A stretch of 64,000 nucleotides of DNA from Anaerosolibacter carboniphilus (GTDB lineage Bacteria; Bacillota; Clostridia; Peptostreptococcales; Thermotaleaceae). The stretch lies in NCBI RefSeq assembly GCF_014205875.1, contig NZ_JACHEN010000023.1:32463-96462 (forward strand), read 5' to 3'. Positions 43,581 through 52,826 of the stretch are shown here, piece after piece. Within the stretch, counting starts at the first letter, position 1, and every line of letters starts with the position of its first letter. The position numbers and the translations under genes were made by a program. The notes under the pieces are model-generated. The model ran no database searches. It worked only from the letters and a program-made list of their open reading frames with translations, and had not been told where the DNA came from.

Positions 43581-44699
43581 ATGGAATTTTCTTTAAGATA
43601 TCCGAGTCATATTATTTTTGGGGAGCATAAGGTGCGAGAGTTAGGACAGCAAACGAAAGTATTTGGTACAAAGAGCCTCATTGTCACAGGAAAGAATTCC
43701 ATGGAGAAGTCAGGTATTCTCCGAGAAATTGCTGATGACCTGGAATACTATGGAATCAAGCATTATGTTTTTGATGGTATTTACGGTGAACCTGATACAG
43801 AAATGGTAGATCAAGTCAGGCGAATGATAGAAGAAGAAAAGATAGATTTTGTTGTAGGTTTGGGAGGTGGGAGTGCCTTGGACGTAGCAAAGGCAGCTGC
43901 AGGGCTTTACGGACAAAACCTACCAACGGCGGAATATCTAAATCAAAGACCTTTTGAATATCAAGGGATACCCTTTGTTGCCATACCTACAACAGCGGGA
44001 ACGGGAAGTGAAATCACGCTAAATGCGGTACTATATCATCCAGAGCTAGGAAATAAAAATAGTTTGGCCCATCCTGGATTTCAGTCAAAATGTAGCATTG
44101 TAGATCCCGTGCTTACTTATTCCATGGCACCTGAGATTACTGCCATGACGGGAATGGATGCTTTAACCCATGCGGTTGAATCCTATACATCGAAGATGGC
44201 CAATCCTGTAACCATGGCCATGGCAGGGAAGGCCATAAGCTTAATTGCGGAAGGGTTGCCTATGGCTGTAAAAGATGGAAGTGACAAAATGGCCAGGTCT
44301 AAAATGGCCCTAGGCAGTATGATGGCAGCTTTAGCGTTTGCACAAACAGGTGTAGGTGTCGCCCATGCTATTTCTCATCCATTAGGTGCCCTTTTTCATA
44401 TTCCCCATGGCTTAGCCAATGCTATACTTTTGCCTACGGTGATCGACTATAACGATCGATGTTGCCATCATCAATATGTAGAGATTGAAAAGATGTTGGG
44501 AATCCAGAAGAGATTTGGCGATTTTGTGAGAGATTTGTTAATGCTGCTGCCTATACCACAAACATTAACGGCAGCAGGCTATATAAAAGGGAAGGAAGAA
44601 GAGCTTATACGCAAAACCTTTACATCTAGATCCTTAAGCAAAAATCCAAGACTTGTACAAGAGGATGATGTAATGGATATTCTTCAGCATTGTCTATAG
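43581..44699 (+). CDS. Iron-containing alcohol dehydrogenase
   Basis: Family III metal-dependent alcohol dehydrogenase of 372 residues. The NAD-binding glycine loop is GLGGGSALDVAK; the metal ligands appear in order as Asp in IVDPVLT, His in DALTHAVES, His in GVAHAISHPLG and His in HIPHGLANAI. Relatives reduce or oxidise small aldehydes and diols such as lactaldehyde, glycolaldehyde and 1,3-propanediol. Directly after the aldolase-like gene it probably handles the aldehyde released there. ATG 43581 follows AAGGAGATGG. Confidence 0.9.
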   Translation: MEFSLRYPSHIIFGEHKVRELGQQTKVFGTKSLIVTGKNSMEKSGILREIADDLEYYGIKHYVFDGIYGEPDTEMVDQVRRMIEEEKIDFVVGLGGGSALDVAKAAAGLYGQNLPTAEYLNQRPFEYQGIPFVAIPTTAGTGSEITLNAVLYHPELGNKNSLAHPGFQSKCSIVDPVLTYSMAPEITAMTGMDALTHAVESYTSKMANPVTMAMAGKAISLIAEGLPMAVKDGSDKMARSKMALGSMMAALAFAQTGVGVAHAISHPLGALFHIPHGLANAILLPTVIDYNDRCCHHQYVEIEKMLGIQKRFGDFVRDLLMLLPIPQTLTAAGYIKGKEEELIRKTFTSRSLSKNPRLVQEDDVMDILQHCL

Positions 44700-44738
44700 T
44701 ATTCTTCTATTTGTATAAGGCGAAGGAGGCATAGGACA

Positions 44739-45209
44739 GTGAAAGATTATGTTTATTACCCAAGACGGTATTTTTTTGCAGTTACACTCCCTGCGATACT
44801 TATGTTTTTTCTTTTGATCTACGGAATGATCAGGAATTTTCAAAGTGTAACCTTTGATATATATTCTATGATCATCATGGTCAGTGTATATGGATTGTTC
44901 AACAATTTTATCTCATTAAGCCAGCCCAGCAGCATTGTCGATGATGGGGAAAGCTTAGAATTCCATGCCTTTGGCAGGAAACATCGATATGAATGGCGTA
45001 AGATTCAGTATATACGCATAAAGGAATTCTACAATAGGAAGCTATATATAAGAATTGATAATCCCGGTCTTTTTAGGGGGAGATACTGGATTAAAACTTC
45101 CATGTATGATGATGGCGACGAACTGTATGAAAAATTGAGTGCCTTAGAAAGAAAATTGCATCCAGAACAACTAAAATTCAGAACAGGTATGGAAGTAAAA
45201 AAAGGATAG
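44739..45209 (+). CDS. Membrane protein with PH-like domain, unknown function
   Basis: Protein of 156 residues. Two hydrophobic helices (YFFAVTLPAILMFFLLIYGMI near 11-31, then SMIIMVSVYGLFNNFISL near 43-60) precede a soluble domain with a bacterial-PH-like pattern of strands (SIVDDGESLEFHAFGRKH, then YEWRKIQYIRIKE). The start is GTG 44739, nine bases after AGGAGG. It is the last gene before the sigma-54 promoter of the dehydrogenase operon. I cannot assign a role. Confidence 0.75.
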   Translation: MKDYVYYPRRYFFAVTLPAILMFFLLIYGMIRNFQSVTFDIYSMIIMVSVYGLFNNFISLSQPSSIVDDGESLEFHAFGRKHRYEWRKIQYIRIKEFYNRKLYIRIDNPGLFRGRYWIKTSMYDDGDELYEKLSALERKLHPEQLKFRTGMEVKKG

Positions 45210-45232
45210 GTCATAGACCTGTTCTTTTTTTG
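45180..45232 (+). terminator. Probable terminator of the galactitol-type operon
   Basis: AGAACAG (about 45180) pairs with CTGTTCT (about 45219), followed by TTTTTTTG; a small GGTC-ATA-GACC helix lies within. The 5' arm lies in the end of the coding sequence. Confidence 0.5.
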
Positions 45233-45400
45233 TGAGTATTTCACTGGAAAAGATAAATAACAAAAGAAACCATACAAATTATACCAGTTTATGAATACGC
45301 CAAAGCGTGAGTTTATAAATTTTATGAATGAACCGCCGAGCCATTGAAAATGCGAGTTGTTTTTTGAAAAAAACCTCTTGATAGAAGAAACTACTGCCAG
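45233..45400. other. Upstream region of the dehydrogenase operon, no gene
   Basis: No ORF. Binding sites for a sigma-54 activator would be expected here; no clear palindrome was recognised. Confidence 0.3.
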
Positions 45401-45416
45401 TGGCATGGTATTTGCT
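45401..45416 (+). promoter_or_regulatory. Sigma-54 promoter of the acetoin dehydrogenase-type operon
   Basis: TGGCAT-GGTAT-TTGCT: GG (45402-45403) and GC (45414-45415) separated by exactly ten bases. It lies 118 bases before the E1alpha start and has the same TGGCAT/TTGCT boxes as the promoter at 37444. Confidence 0.7.
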
Positions 45417-45533
45417 TTATATAGGTTTGGGAGTAGATATGAATGTTCTGGATAGCGAGAGTCATAAGCATGTTCGACATATGAAACCTACTTGCATAGG
45501 GTGAATCATTTATTGAATCAAGGAGGGAATACA

Positions 45534-46493
45534 ATGGGTATTGATAAGGAAATATTGATGGGGATGTATAAACGAATGAATGAAGCAAGGGCCTTCGAAG
45601 AAAAGGTAAGTTATTTCTTTGCCAGGGGCATGGTTCATGGTACTACACACCTTTCCGTAGGGGAAGAGGCTTCGGGGGTAGCTGCATGCATGGCATTAAA
45701 CAAGGATGATCTCATTACATCAACCCACAGGGGACACAGTCAAGTGATCGGAAAAGGAATAGACTTAAACCGTATGATGGCAGAGCTATTGGGAAGGGTC
45801 ACCGGGTATTGCAAAGGGAAAGGAGGGTCTATGCACATTGCGGACGTGGAAGCAGGCAACCTAGGTGCCAATGGGGTTGTTGGCGGTGGGCATGGGATTG
45901 CAGTGGGAGCAGCCCTTACCCAGAAGATTCGGAAGACAGGGAAAATCGTTCTTTGCTTTTTCGGAGATGGGGCAGCCAATGAGGGGAGTTTTCATGAAGC
46001 TATGAATTTGGCCTCTGTTTGGACATTGCCAGTGATTTTTTTCTGCGAGAACAATCAATATGGTATGTCTTGCCATTTATCAAAGGCGATGAACATCAAA
46101 GATATCGTAATAAGGGCTGATGCTTATGGAATGCCTGGTTATCAGATTGACGGCAATGATGCCATAGAGGTATATGAAACAGTAAGAAAAGCTGCAGACT
46201 ATGCCCGAAAAGGAAATGGGCCTGTATTCATTGAGAGTAAGACCTATCGATGGCTTGGACATTCAAAAAGCGATGCCAACGTATATCGATCAAAAGATGA
46301 AGTGGAAGGATGGAAACAAAAATGCCCCATCAAAAGATTGAAAGAATATCTAATCAAGCATGAAATTTGCACCGCACAAGAGCTAGAAGAAGTGGAGAAA
46401 AAAGCGAAAGAGGATATTGAGGCTGCCGTTGCGTTTGCCAGCAACAGTAAAAATCCACCATTGGACATCATCATGGAAGATGTATATGCATAA
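45534..46493 (+). CDS. acoA: Acetoin dehydrogenase-type E1 component, alpha subunit
   Basis: Thiamine-diphosphate E1 alpha subunit of 319 residues. The ThDP motif [17 protein letters not shown]...ENN is near 163-190; the active-site His region is STHRGHSQ and the phosphorylation-loop region reads YRWLGHS. The opening [11 protein letters not shown] and [14 protein letters not shown] are closest to acetoin dehydrogenases among the E1 family, but branched-chain or pyruvate activity cannot be excluded. The start ATG 45534 follows AAGGAGGG. First gene of an E1alpha-E1beta-E2-E3 operon behind a sigma-54 promoter. Confidence 0.9.
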   Translation: MGIDKEILMGMYKRMNEARAFEEKVSYFFARGMVHGTTHLSVGEEASGVAACMALNKDDLITSTHRGHSQVIGKGIDLNRMMAELLGRVTGYCKGKGGSMHIADVEAGNLGANGVVGGGHGIAVGAALTQKIRKTGKIVLCFFGDGAANEGSFHEAMNLASVWTLPVIFFCENNQYGMSCHLSKAMNIKDIVIRADAYGMPGYQIDGNDAIEVYETVRKAADYARKGNGPVFIESKTYRWLGHSKSDANVYRSKDEVEGWKQKCPIKRLKEYLIKHEICTAQELEEVEKKAKEDIEAAVAFASNSKNPPLDIIMEDVYA

Positions 46494-46506
46494 AGGAGGG
46501 GTTAAG

Positions 46507-47490
46507 ATGAAGGAAATGACCTATGCAGAAGCAATTCGAGAAGCCATGAGCGAAGAAATGAGAAGAGATGAAAATGTAATCTTCATGGGTGAGGATATTG
46601 GCATATATGGGGGTGCATTTGGTGTTTCAGTGGGAATGATTCAAGAGTTTGGAGAGGAAAGGGTAAGGGATACACCCATCTCAGAGGCAGTGATTGCAGG
46701 AGCGGCTGCGGGAGCAGCGGTGACGGGGCTAAGGCCTATTGCTGAAATCATGTTTATGGATTTTACGACTATTGCTATGGATGCTTTGGTAAATCAAGCA
46801 GCAAAGATGCGATACATGTTCGGTGGAAAGGCAAAAGTGCCCATGGTGCTTCGATGCCCGGCAGGTTCAGGAACAGGTGCAGCTGCTCAGCATTCTCAGA
46901 GTCTGGAAGCTTGGTTTTGCCATGTGCCAGGTTTGAAGGTGGTGGCTCCTTCCACGCCTGCCGATGCCAAAGGACTGTTAAAGGCAGCGATTCGAGATGA
47001 CAATCCGGTTGTCTTTGTTGAACAAAAGTTACTCTATAGGAAAAAAGGTATGGTACCTGATAATCCAGAATTCATCATCCCTCTGGGCAAAGCAGATATC
47101 AAAAGAGAGGGTACTGATGTCACCATCATTACCTATGGAAGAATGTTGGAACGAGTGCTCAATGTAGCAGAGGAGGCAGCCCGAGAAGGAATAAGTATTG
47201 AAGTAATTGATCCGAGGACGTTGCTGCCTTTAGATAAAGAAACCATCATTCAGTCTGTCATGAGGACCGGGAGAGCGATTGTGGTTCATGAAGCGGTGAA
47301 AACAGGGGGCTATGGTGGTGAAATCGTATCGGTTATTTGTGAAAGTGAAGCCTTCGACTATCTGGATGCACCTGTGGTTCGGCTGGCGGGATTAGATGTA
47401 CCGATTCCTTATAACCCTGAGCTGGAAAAGGCCGTAGTACCTAGCGAAAGACAAATTAAAGAGGCGGTATATAAGGTGATGAATCGATAA
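46507..47490 (+). CDS. acoB: Acetoin dehydrogenase-type E1 component, beta subunit
   Basis: E1 beta subunit of 327 residues, forming an alpha2beta2 tetramer with the preceding product. Family segments: [15 protein letters not shown] near 28-42, [21 protein letters not shown], and the transketolase C-terminal domain ([29 protein letters not shown]). The ATG 46507 is preceded by AAAGGAGGGG, 13 bases after acoA. The longer open frame lies inside acoA. Confidence 0.92.
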   Translation: MKEMTYAEAIREAMSEEMRRDENVIFMGEDIGIYGGAFGVSVGMIQEFGEERVRDTPISEAVIAGAAAGAAVTGLRPIAEIMFMDFTTIAMDALVNQAAKMRYMFGGKAKVPMVLRCPAGSGTGAAAQHSQSLEAWFCHVPGLKVVAPSTPADAKGLLKAAIRDDNPVVFVEQKLLYRKKGMVPDNPEFIIPLGKADIKREGTDVTIITYGRMLERVLNVAEEAAREGISIEVIDPRTLLPLDKETIIQSVMRTGRAIVVHEAVKTGGYGGEIVSVICESEAFDYLDAPVVRLAGLDVPIPYNPELEKAVVPSERQIKEAVYKVMNR

Positions 47491-47505
47491 AAGGGAGGTG
47501 CCCAA

Positions 47506-48828
47506 ATGGCTACAGAAGTGATCATGCCTAAAGCAGGGATGGCCATGGAGGAAGGGACTGTTATCAAATGGTTTAAAAAGGAAGGAGATGTCATAGAAGG
47601 CGGCGAGCCTTTACTGGAGATTCTAACGGACAAAGTGAATATGGAGGTGGAAGCCCCTACCAGTGGCACCTTGATTAAAATATTGGCTGACGAAGGTCAG
47701 GTAGTGCCTGTAATAACACCGATTGCCTACATTGGGCAAATGGGAGAAATAGTACCAAACCATGAGGAAAGAGTAGAGAAAGTCGAGGAAAACCGTGGGC
47801 TATCCAGTCAAAAAAACGTCTATACCCATGTAGAGGACATCACCCAGCCTGTTCCTGGAAAAATCAGGGCTACACCTGCAGCTCGAAGAATCTGCAGGAA
47901 AGAGGGGATAGAATTATCAAAGATAGTGGGGAGCGGACCGAAAAATAGAATTCAAAAAATGGATGTGGAAAGCTATAAAGCAGCAATGACGACATCAAAA
48001 AAGGCATCTCCTTTAGCAGAGCGATTGGCGAAGGAGAAAGGCATTCCTATCGAAGAGATATCTGGCAGTGGATATTCGGGTAAGGTAATGAAACGAGATG
48101 TCATAAGAGCTTCGGATCAGCCTGGGGATCATCTGGAGAACAAAAATATTATGCCGCTGACCCCAATGCGTAAAGTGATTGGTGAACGAATAAGTCAAAG
48201 CTTTTTTAGTGCGCCTACCTTCACATTGAATGCAGAGGTAGATATGGGTAATATAAAAGCATTAAGGGAAGAATTGAAGGATCATTTATGGAAACAGACG
48301 GGTTGTAAATTGACTTATACAGATTTTATTGTCATGGCTGTATCTAGGGGACTAAAGGAACATCCTTTTATCAATGTGTCTTTGGTAGATCAAGGTATTT
48401 TGGTGCATCCCAATGTAAATATTGCATTGGCTGTGGACGTGGATGGCGGATTGCTTGTACCCGTATTGCGAGATGTAGATCGGATGAGTTTAAAGGAAAT
48501 TGTCATTGCCACAAAGGACATTGCAGAGAGAGCCAAGTCCATGAAACTCACACCCCAAGAATTAAACGGAAGTACTTTTACAATTAGCAATTTAGGCATG
48601 TATGGAATATCCCATTTTAATCCCATCATCAACCAGCCCAATAGTGCTATTTTAGGAGTGAGTACGATCCTCGATCGAATGGTTGTCATCAAAGGGGAAC
48701 CCCAGGTCAGACCAATGATGAATTTAAGTTTAACCATAGACCATCGGGTGATTGATGGGGCGCCAGGTGCAAGATTTCTAAGGGATACGAAACAACTCCT
48801 GGAAAATCCAATGCTGCTATTTATATAA
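47506..48828 (+). CDS. acoC: 2-oxoacid/acetoin dehydrogenase E2 component (dihydrolipoamide acetyltransferase)
   Basis: E2 core of 440 residues. The N-terminal lipoyl domain has Lys43 (LTDKVNMEVEA) for lipoylation. Two peripheral-subunit-binding domains follow, at about 122-158 (ATPAARRICRKEGIEL) and 167-203 (ASPLAERLAKEKGIPI); one is usual. The C-terminal catalytic domain carries the active-site DHRVIDGAPGARFL. ATG 47506 follows GGGAGGTGCC. The lipoyl domain is almost identical to that on the E3 encoded next. Confidence 0.93.
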   Translation: MATEVIMPKAGMAMEEGTVIKWFKKEGDVIEGGEPLLEILTDKVNMEVEAPTSGTLIKILADEGQVVPVITPIAYIGQMGEIVPNHEERVEKVEENRGLSSQKNVYTHVEDITQPVPGKIRATPAARRICRKEGIELSKIVGSGPKNRIQKMDVESYKAAMTTSKKASPLAERLAKEKGIPIEEISGSGYSGKVMKRDVIRASDQPGDHLENKNIMPLTPMRKVIGERISQSFFSAPTFTLNAEVDMGNIKALREELKDHLWKQTGCKLTYTDFIVMAVSRGLKEHPFINVSLVDQGILVHPNVNIALAVDVDGGLLVPVLRDVDRMSLKEIVIATKDIAERAKSMKLTPQELNGSTFTISNLGMYGISHFNPIINQPNSAILGVSTILDRMVVIKGEPQVRPMMNLSLTIDHRVIDGAPGARFLRDTKQLLENPMLLFI

Positions 48829-48878
48829 CAAATTTAAGCCAGTGGATTTTCTTATGGATTAAAAAGGAGGGGATTCTT

Positions 48879-50558
48879 TTGGCGATTGAGATTATCATGC
48901 CCAAAGCGGGCATGGCCATGGAAACAGGGACCATTATAAAATGGTTTAAAAAAGAGGGAGAAGAAATAAGGGAAGGGGAACCTTTATTAGAAATCCTGAC
49001 GGACAAAGTGAATATGGAAGTAGAGGCAAACGATTCAGGGATATTATTAAGCATCCTACGACATGAAGGTGAAATTGTACCTGTCACAGAAGTGATTGGC
49101 TATATTGGCGGACGAGAAGAAAAAGTCCCTATTTTCTCAGGTGAGAAAACACAAGGTGATCGTATCGTTGAGGATAAGGCTGCGGAAGAAAATTTTGATG
49201 TTGTTGTCATTGGCGGCGGACCGGCAGGATATATCGCAGCCATCAAGGCGGCTCAGTTAGGAGGCAGGGTTGCCCTTATAGAGAAGGATACGATTGGAGG
49301 AACGTGTCTCAATCGAGGATGCATCCCCACAAAAACCTATTTAAAAAATGCAGAGATGATTGAGATGATCAGGCATGCCAAATCAAGAGGGATTTTATTG
49401 AAGGATGATACGTTTCGTTTGGACATGGAGAAAATTGTGGGTTTAAAAAATGAAGTCGTTAAAACCCTTACCACAGGGGTTGCAGGTTTGCTGAAAAGCT
49501 ATGACGTAAAAGTATATAAGGGAACGGGAAAGTTAGAGAAGGATAAGCGTGTCATCATTAATGAGAAACAAAGGATTGGGGGGAAAAGCATTATTTTAGC
49601 AACAGGTTCAAAAGGGGGAAAAATAAATATTCCGGGGATAGAAAGTCCTTTAGCGCTTACAAGCGATGAGATCCTTGATCTAAAAGAAGTACCTAATAGA
49701 TTGGTGATCATAGGTGGTGGTGTGATCGGTGTGGAACTGGCAACCATATACGCCGCCTATGGAAGTGATGTTTCGATCATTGAAATGGCAGAGCGAATTG
49801 TACCGAATATGGATCATGAAATATCAGAAGAACTGGGAAATTTGCTTATGAAGAAAGGAATGAAAATATATACCAATAAAAGATTAGAGAGAATCGATGA
49901 GCGACTAAGCACCATATATCTTCATAGTGCGGACGGTCAAGTATTAGAAGCAGACAAAGCCCTGCTTTCCATTGGAAGAGTACCTGATTTGGATGCCCTT
50001 GGAGAGGTCACTTTACAGTTAGATAGGGGAAAAATCAAAGTAAATGAAAGGATGGAGACCAGTGAAGTAGGGATTTATGCACCTGGTGATATAAATGGAC
50101 GCAGGATGTTAGCCCATGCGGCCTTTAAAATGGGTGAAGTGGCAGCCATAAATGCCATGGGTGGCGATGCAAGCATATTTTTTCATAATATACCCAGTTG
50201 TATTTATACCCTGCCAGAGGTGGCTGCGGTAGGACTGACGGAGTATGAAGCAAAACAAAAACATGAAATCAGTATAGGAAAATTTCCCTTTGGGGGTAAT
50301 GGAAGAGCCTTAGCTTCTGGAGAAACGGCGGGATTTGTAAAGGTGATTATTGATCGCAAACATGGTGAAATATTAGGTGTTCATATTCTTGGGCCAGGGG
50401 CCGCTGAGATGATCAATGAGGCCGCGGCCTTGATGGAGATGGAAATCACTGCCCATGAAATTTCGGAAATTGTCCATGGCCATCCAACTTTTTCAGAAGC
50501 GTTGATGGAAGCTTGCGCAGATAGCCTAAGAAAATGTATGCATCTTCCGAAAAAATAG
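48879..50558 (+). CDS. acoL: Dihydrolipoamide dehydrogenase (E3) with N-terminal lipoyl domain
   Basis: FAD disulfide oxidoreductase of 559 residues. An extra lipoyl domain (Lys43, LTDKVNMEVEA) occupies 1-80; the flavoprotein begins with DVVVIGGGPAGYIAA near 110, the redox disulfide is GGTCLNRGCIPTKTY, the NAD motif VIIGGGVIGVELA, and the C-terminal active-site pair HGHPTFSEA. The start is TTG 48879, eight bases after AGGAGG. E3 proteins with their own lipoyl domain are known from clostridial acetoin dehydrogenase systems. It reoxidises the lipoyl arms and reduces NAD. Confidence 0.93.
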   Translation: MAIEIIMPKAGMAMETGTIIKWFKKEGEEIREGEPLLEILTDKVNMEVEANDSGILLSILRHEGEIVPVTEVIGYIGGREEKVPIFSGEKTQGDRIVEDKAAEENFDVVVIGGGPAGYIAAIKAAQLGGRVALIEKDTIGGTCLNRGCIPTKTYLKNAEMIEMIRHAKSRGILLKDDTFRLDMEKIVGLKNEVVKTLTTGVAGLLKSYDVKVYKGTGKLEKDKRVIINEKQRIGGKSIILATGSKGGKINIPGIESPLALTSDEILDLKEVPNRLVIIGGGVIGVELATIYAAYGSDVSIIEMAERIVPNMDHEISEELGNLLMKKGMKIYTNKRLERIDERLSTIYLHSADGQVLEADKALLSIGRVPDLDALGEVTLQLDRGKIKVNERMETSEVGIYAPGDINGRRMLAHAAFKMGEVAAINAMGGDASIFFHNIPSCIYTLPEVAAVGLTEYEAKQKHEISIGKFPFGGNGRALASGETAGFVKVIIDRKHGEILGVHILGPGAAEMINEAAALMEMEITAHEISEIVHGHPTFSEALMEACADSLRKCMHLPKK

Positions 50559-50580
50559 AGAAGACATGGGAGGGGAAACA

Positions 50581-50844
50581 ATGTACAAAAAAGAAGTGAT
50601 GGTGACCAATCAAACAGGATTGCATGCAAGGCCGGCATCAGAATTTTCCCGTACGGCAGCAAGCTTCAAATCTGATATTCAGATTGAATATGGAGAGAAA
50701 CGAGTAAATGCAAAGAGTATTATTGGTCTGCTGTCTGCAGGAATTTCGTTTGGAAGTAAAATAGTTATTTCCGCGGAAGGAGAAGATGAGCAACAAGCCG
50801 TGGAAGCCTTAAAAGATTTAGTAAAGACAAACTTTGGAGAATGA
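50581..50844 (+). CDS. HPr family phosphocarrier protein
   Basis: PTS phosphocarrier of 87 residues. His15 (GLHARPAS) is the site for EI-dependent phosphorylation, and Ser46 (VNAKSIIGLLS) is the site for HPr kinase, so it has both regulatory and transport features. The start is ATG 50581 with GGGAGGGGAAA. It follows the E3 gene by 22 bases and is probably cotranscribed. No EI gene is in the window. Whether this is the cell's general HPr or a dedicated paralogue for the two PTS operons cannot be told. Confidence 0.9.
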   Translation: MYKKEVMVTNQTGLHARPASEFSRTAASFKSDIQIEYGEKRVNAKSIIGLLSAGISFGSKIVISAEGEDEQQAVEALKDLVKTNFGE

Positions 50845-50924
50845 GCAGTGAATGTCTTGACCGAACAGTGCATAGAATATACTGCTAGGCTAATGGGTGA
50901 GAACAAGAAAAATGAGGTGTTTAC

Positions 50925-51251
50925 ATGAATATTACAAAGATGCAAGCAGATCTGTTTTGTGTAAACTGTAATCAAGATACGCTTCATGATGTTATTTATC
51001 TGGAAGAAAGTATTGAAAGAATAAGCTGTACATTGTGCGAAACGACCTTGGAAATAGATGAAAAACTGGTATTATCAACATATGCCACAGCTTTATTCAA
51101 GCGGATCAATACCAAACCAAAAAGGATGAATACTGAAATAAAAAATGACCTTTCCAGATTTCTTTGTTCTATTCCAATTCGTGTTGTAACAAAGCCCTAT
51201 CGAATGGTGAAAGAGTTCAAAAACATCAAGAACATGATGAAAGAGAAATAA
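50925..51251 (+). CDS. Zinc-ribbon protein of unknown function, copy 1 (bh protein type)
   Basis: Protein of 108 residues. Two CxxC pairs (CVNC at 14-17 and CTLC near 37-40) form a probable zinc ribbon; the C-terminus is basic with FLCSIPIRVVTKPYRM, also found almost unchanged in the paralogue at 52512. Similar proteins are annotated as bh proteins in Firmicutes; no function is known to me. ATG 50925 follows AAATGAGGTG. The copies flank the lipoate ligase gene, suggesting a duplicated accessory protein of this region. Confidence 0.75.
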   Translation: MNITKMQADLFCVNCNQDTLHDVIYLEESIERISCTLCETTLEIDEKLVLSTYATALFKRINTKPKRMNTEIKNDLSRFLCSIPIRVVTKPYRMVKEFKNIKNMMKEK

Positions 51252-51421
51252 TAATGAATCTTAAATCATTTACTTTTAAATCCCTTCCTACGGATTACAG
51301 CAAGGAAGGGATTTGCTGTAATGGGCCTAAATGTAAAGATAAAACGATGAGATAGGTTTTAAGAAAGCGGGAGAAGGGGTATGAATAGTGAAAAGTAGAA
51401 GGTCTAAAGGAGGTTTTGAAA

Positions 51422-52405
51422 ATGATCTATATTCGAAACGAATCAACCAATCCATACTTTAACCTAGCATTGGAGGAGTATGTATTGAATCACATGAATG
51501 AGAGAGAAGATTATTTTTTGTTATGGCAGAATGAGCCGTCCATTATTATTGGTAAGCATCAAAATACTTTAGAGGAAATCAACTTGCAATTCGTGAAAAA
51601 AAACAATATTCATGTGGTCAGAAGACTTTCGGGTGGGGGTGCGGTGTATCACGACTTGGGAAACTTAAATTTTACTTTTGTAGTGAAAAATTGTGAAAGC
51701 AGCCAGTTTAACTTTAAGAAATTTACGGAACCTGTGATTCGCGCCTTGGAAAACTTAGGGATACAAGCTGCATTTAATAGTAGGAATGATTTGACCATAG
51801 AGGGGAAAAAATTTTCAGGAAATGCCCAATATATGAAGAAAGATCGATTGCTTCACCATGGCACCCTTCTGTTTTCTTCAGAGCTAGAACAATTGGTAAA
51901 AGCCCTTCATGTATCCGATGAGAAAATCATTTCAAAAGGCATTAAGTCTATTCGCAGCAGGGTAACCAATATAAGTGATTACCTGGATCAAAAAGTATCC
52001 ATTCAACAGTTTAAGGAGCTGCTGCTCCGATACATGTTTCATGAGGAACTTCAAGAATATACATTAACAGAGGAAGAAATGAATGAAGTGAAGGAAATGA
52101 TGGAGAAACGGTATTTGACTTGGGAATGGAATTATGGAGAATCACCGAAGTTTAATATAAAGAAGGAAAGGCGATTTGAAGGGGGAAAAGTAGAGGCTTT
52201 GCTGGATATAGAAGGTGGAATTATTGAAAGTTGCAAAATTTACGGGGATTTCTTTAGCAATGGGGATATTCATGAACTTGAGAAAAAATTGTTGGGGATT
52301 AAATATCAAGAGGAATCGCTGAAAAACTGTATAGAAAATTTAGAAGTAGGATACTATCTGAATAGTATTAGCAAAGAAGAACTGTTAAGTCTTTTGATGT
52401 TATGA
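51422..52405 (+). CDS. lplA: Lipoate-protein ligase
   Basis: ATP-dependent enzyme of 327 residues that attaches lipoate to lipoyl domains, here presumably those of the E2 and E3 encoded upstream. Motifs: RNESTNPYFNLALEEYVL, the RRLSGGGAVYHDLGNLNF loop near 70-87, and KFSGNAQYMKKDR with the Lys of the family. A C-terminal accessory domain completes the LplA plan. The start is ATG 51422, eight bases after AAGGAGG; TTG 51416 is too close. Placement beside the dehydrogenase genes supports scavenging of lipoate for them. Confidence 0.92.
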   Translation: MIYIRNESTNPYFNLALEEYVLNHMNEREDYFLLWQNEPSIIIGKHQNTLEEINLQFVKKNNIHVVRRLSGGGAVYHDLGNLNFTFVVKNCESSQFNFKKFTEPVIRALENLGIQAAFNSRNDLTIEGKKFSGNAQYMKKDRLLHHGTLLFSSELEQLVKALHVSDEKIISKGIKSIRSRVTNISDYLDQKVSIQQFKELLLRYMFHEELQEYTLTEEEMNEVKEMMEKRYLTWEWNYGESPKFNIKKERRFEGGKVEALLDIEGGIIESCKIYGDFFSNGDIHELEKKLLGIKYQEESLKNCIENLEVGYYLNSISKEELLSLLML

Positions 52406-52511
52406 TAAAACACATTTTGGGAAAAATATAAGGAAGAGGAAAGCTATTGTATAAACATTGGTTTTCTAGATGAATACTTTAAAAGCGGAGTAAACCAAAG
52501 AGGTGGTTTGT

Positions 52512-52826
52512 ATGGGAATTACGAAGATGCAAGCGGACTTATACTGTGGAAATTGTGAGAAGAATACGCTTCATGAAGTAACCTATCTTGGTGAAAATAT
52601 TGAAAAGATTACCTGTATGGATTGTGAAGCCTATTTGGAAATTAGTGAAAAGCTTGCCTATACCAATTATGCTGCGGAAATGTTTACACGGATCGCCACA
52701 AAGCCTGTTCGAATGACCAAGGAGATCAATGATGATTTATCAAAGTTTCTCTATAGCATACCCTTTCGTGTTGTAACAAAGCCCTATAGAATGATCAGAG
52801 AGTTTAAGCAGTTTAAAAAGTTATAG
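52512..52826 (+). CDS. Zinc-ribbon protein of unknown function, copy 2 (bh protein type)
   Basis: Paralogue of the product at 50925, 104 residues, with the same order: MGITKMQADLYCGNC, second pair CMDC, and a C-terminal YSIPFRVVTKPYRMIREF stretch. The start is ATG 52512 after AAGAGGTGG. It is the last gene of the catabolic island before ispF. No function known; a nucleic-acid or protein-binding adaptor role would fit a small basic zinc ribbon but is a guess. Confidence 0.75.
   Translation: MGITKMQADLYCGNCEKNTLHEVTYLGENIEKITCMDCEAYLEISEKLAYTNYAAEMFTRIATKPVRMTKEINDDLSKFLYSIPFRVVTKPYRMIREFKQFKKL

Noticed and set aside
51254..51355. 33-residue ORF with CC and PKC motifs after the first zinc-ribbon gene
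   Set aside because: Weak ribosome site, and the sequence is largely an inverted repeat (AAATCCCTTCC/GGAAGGGATTT), so it is better read as an intergenic hairpin.
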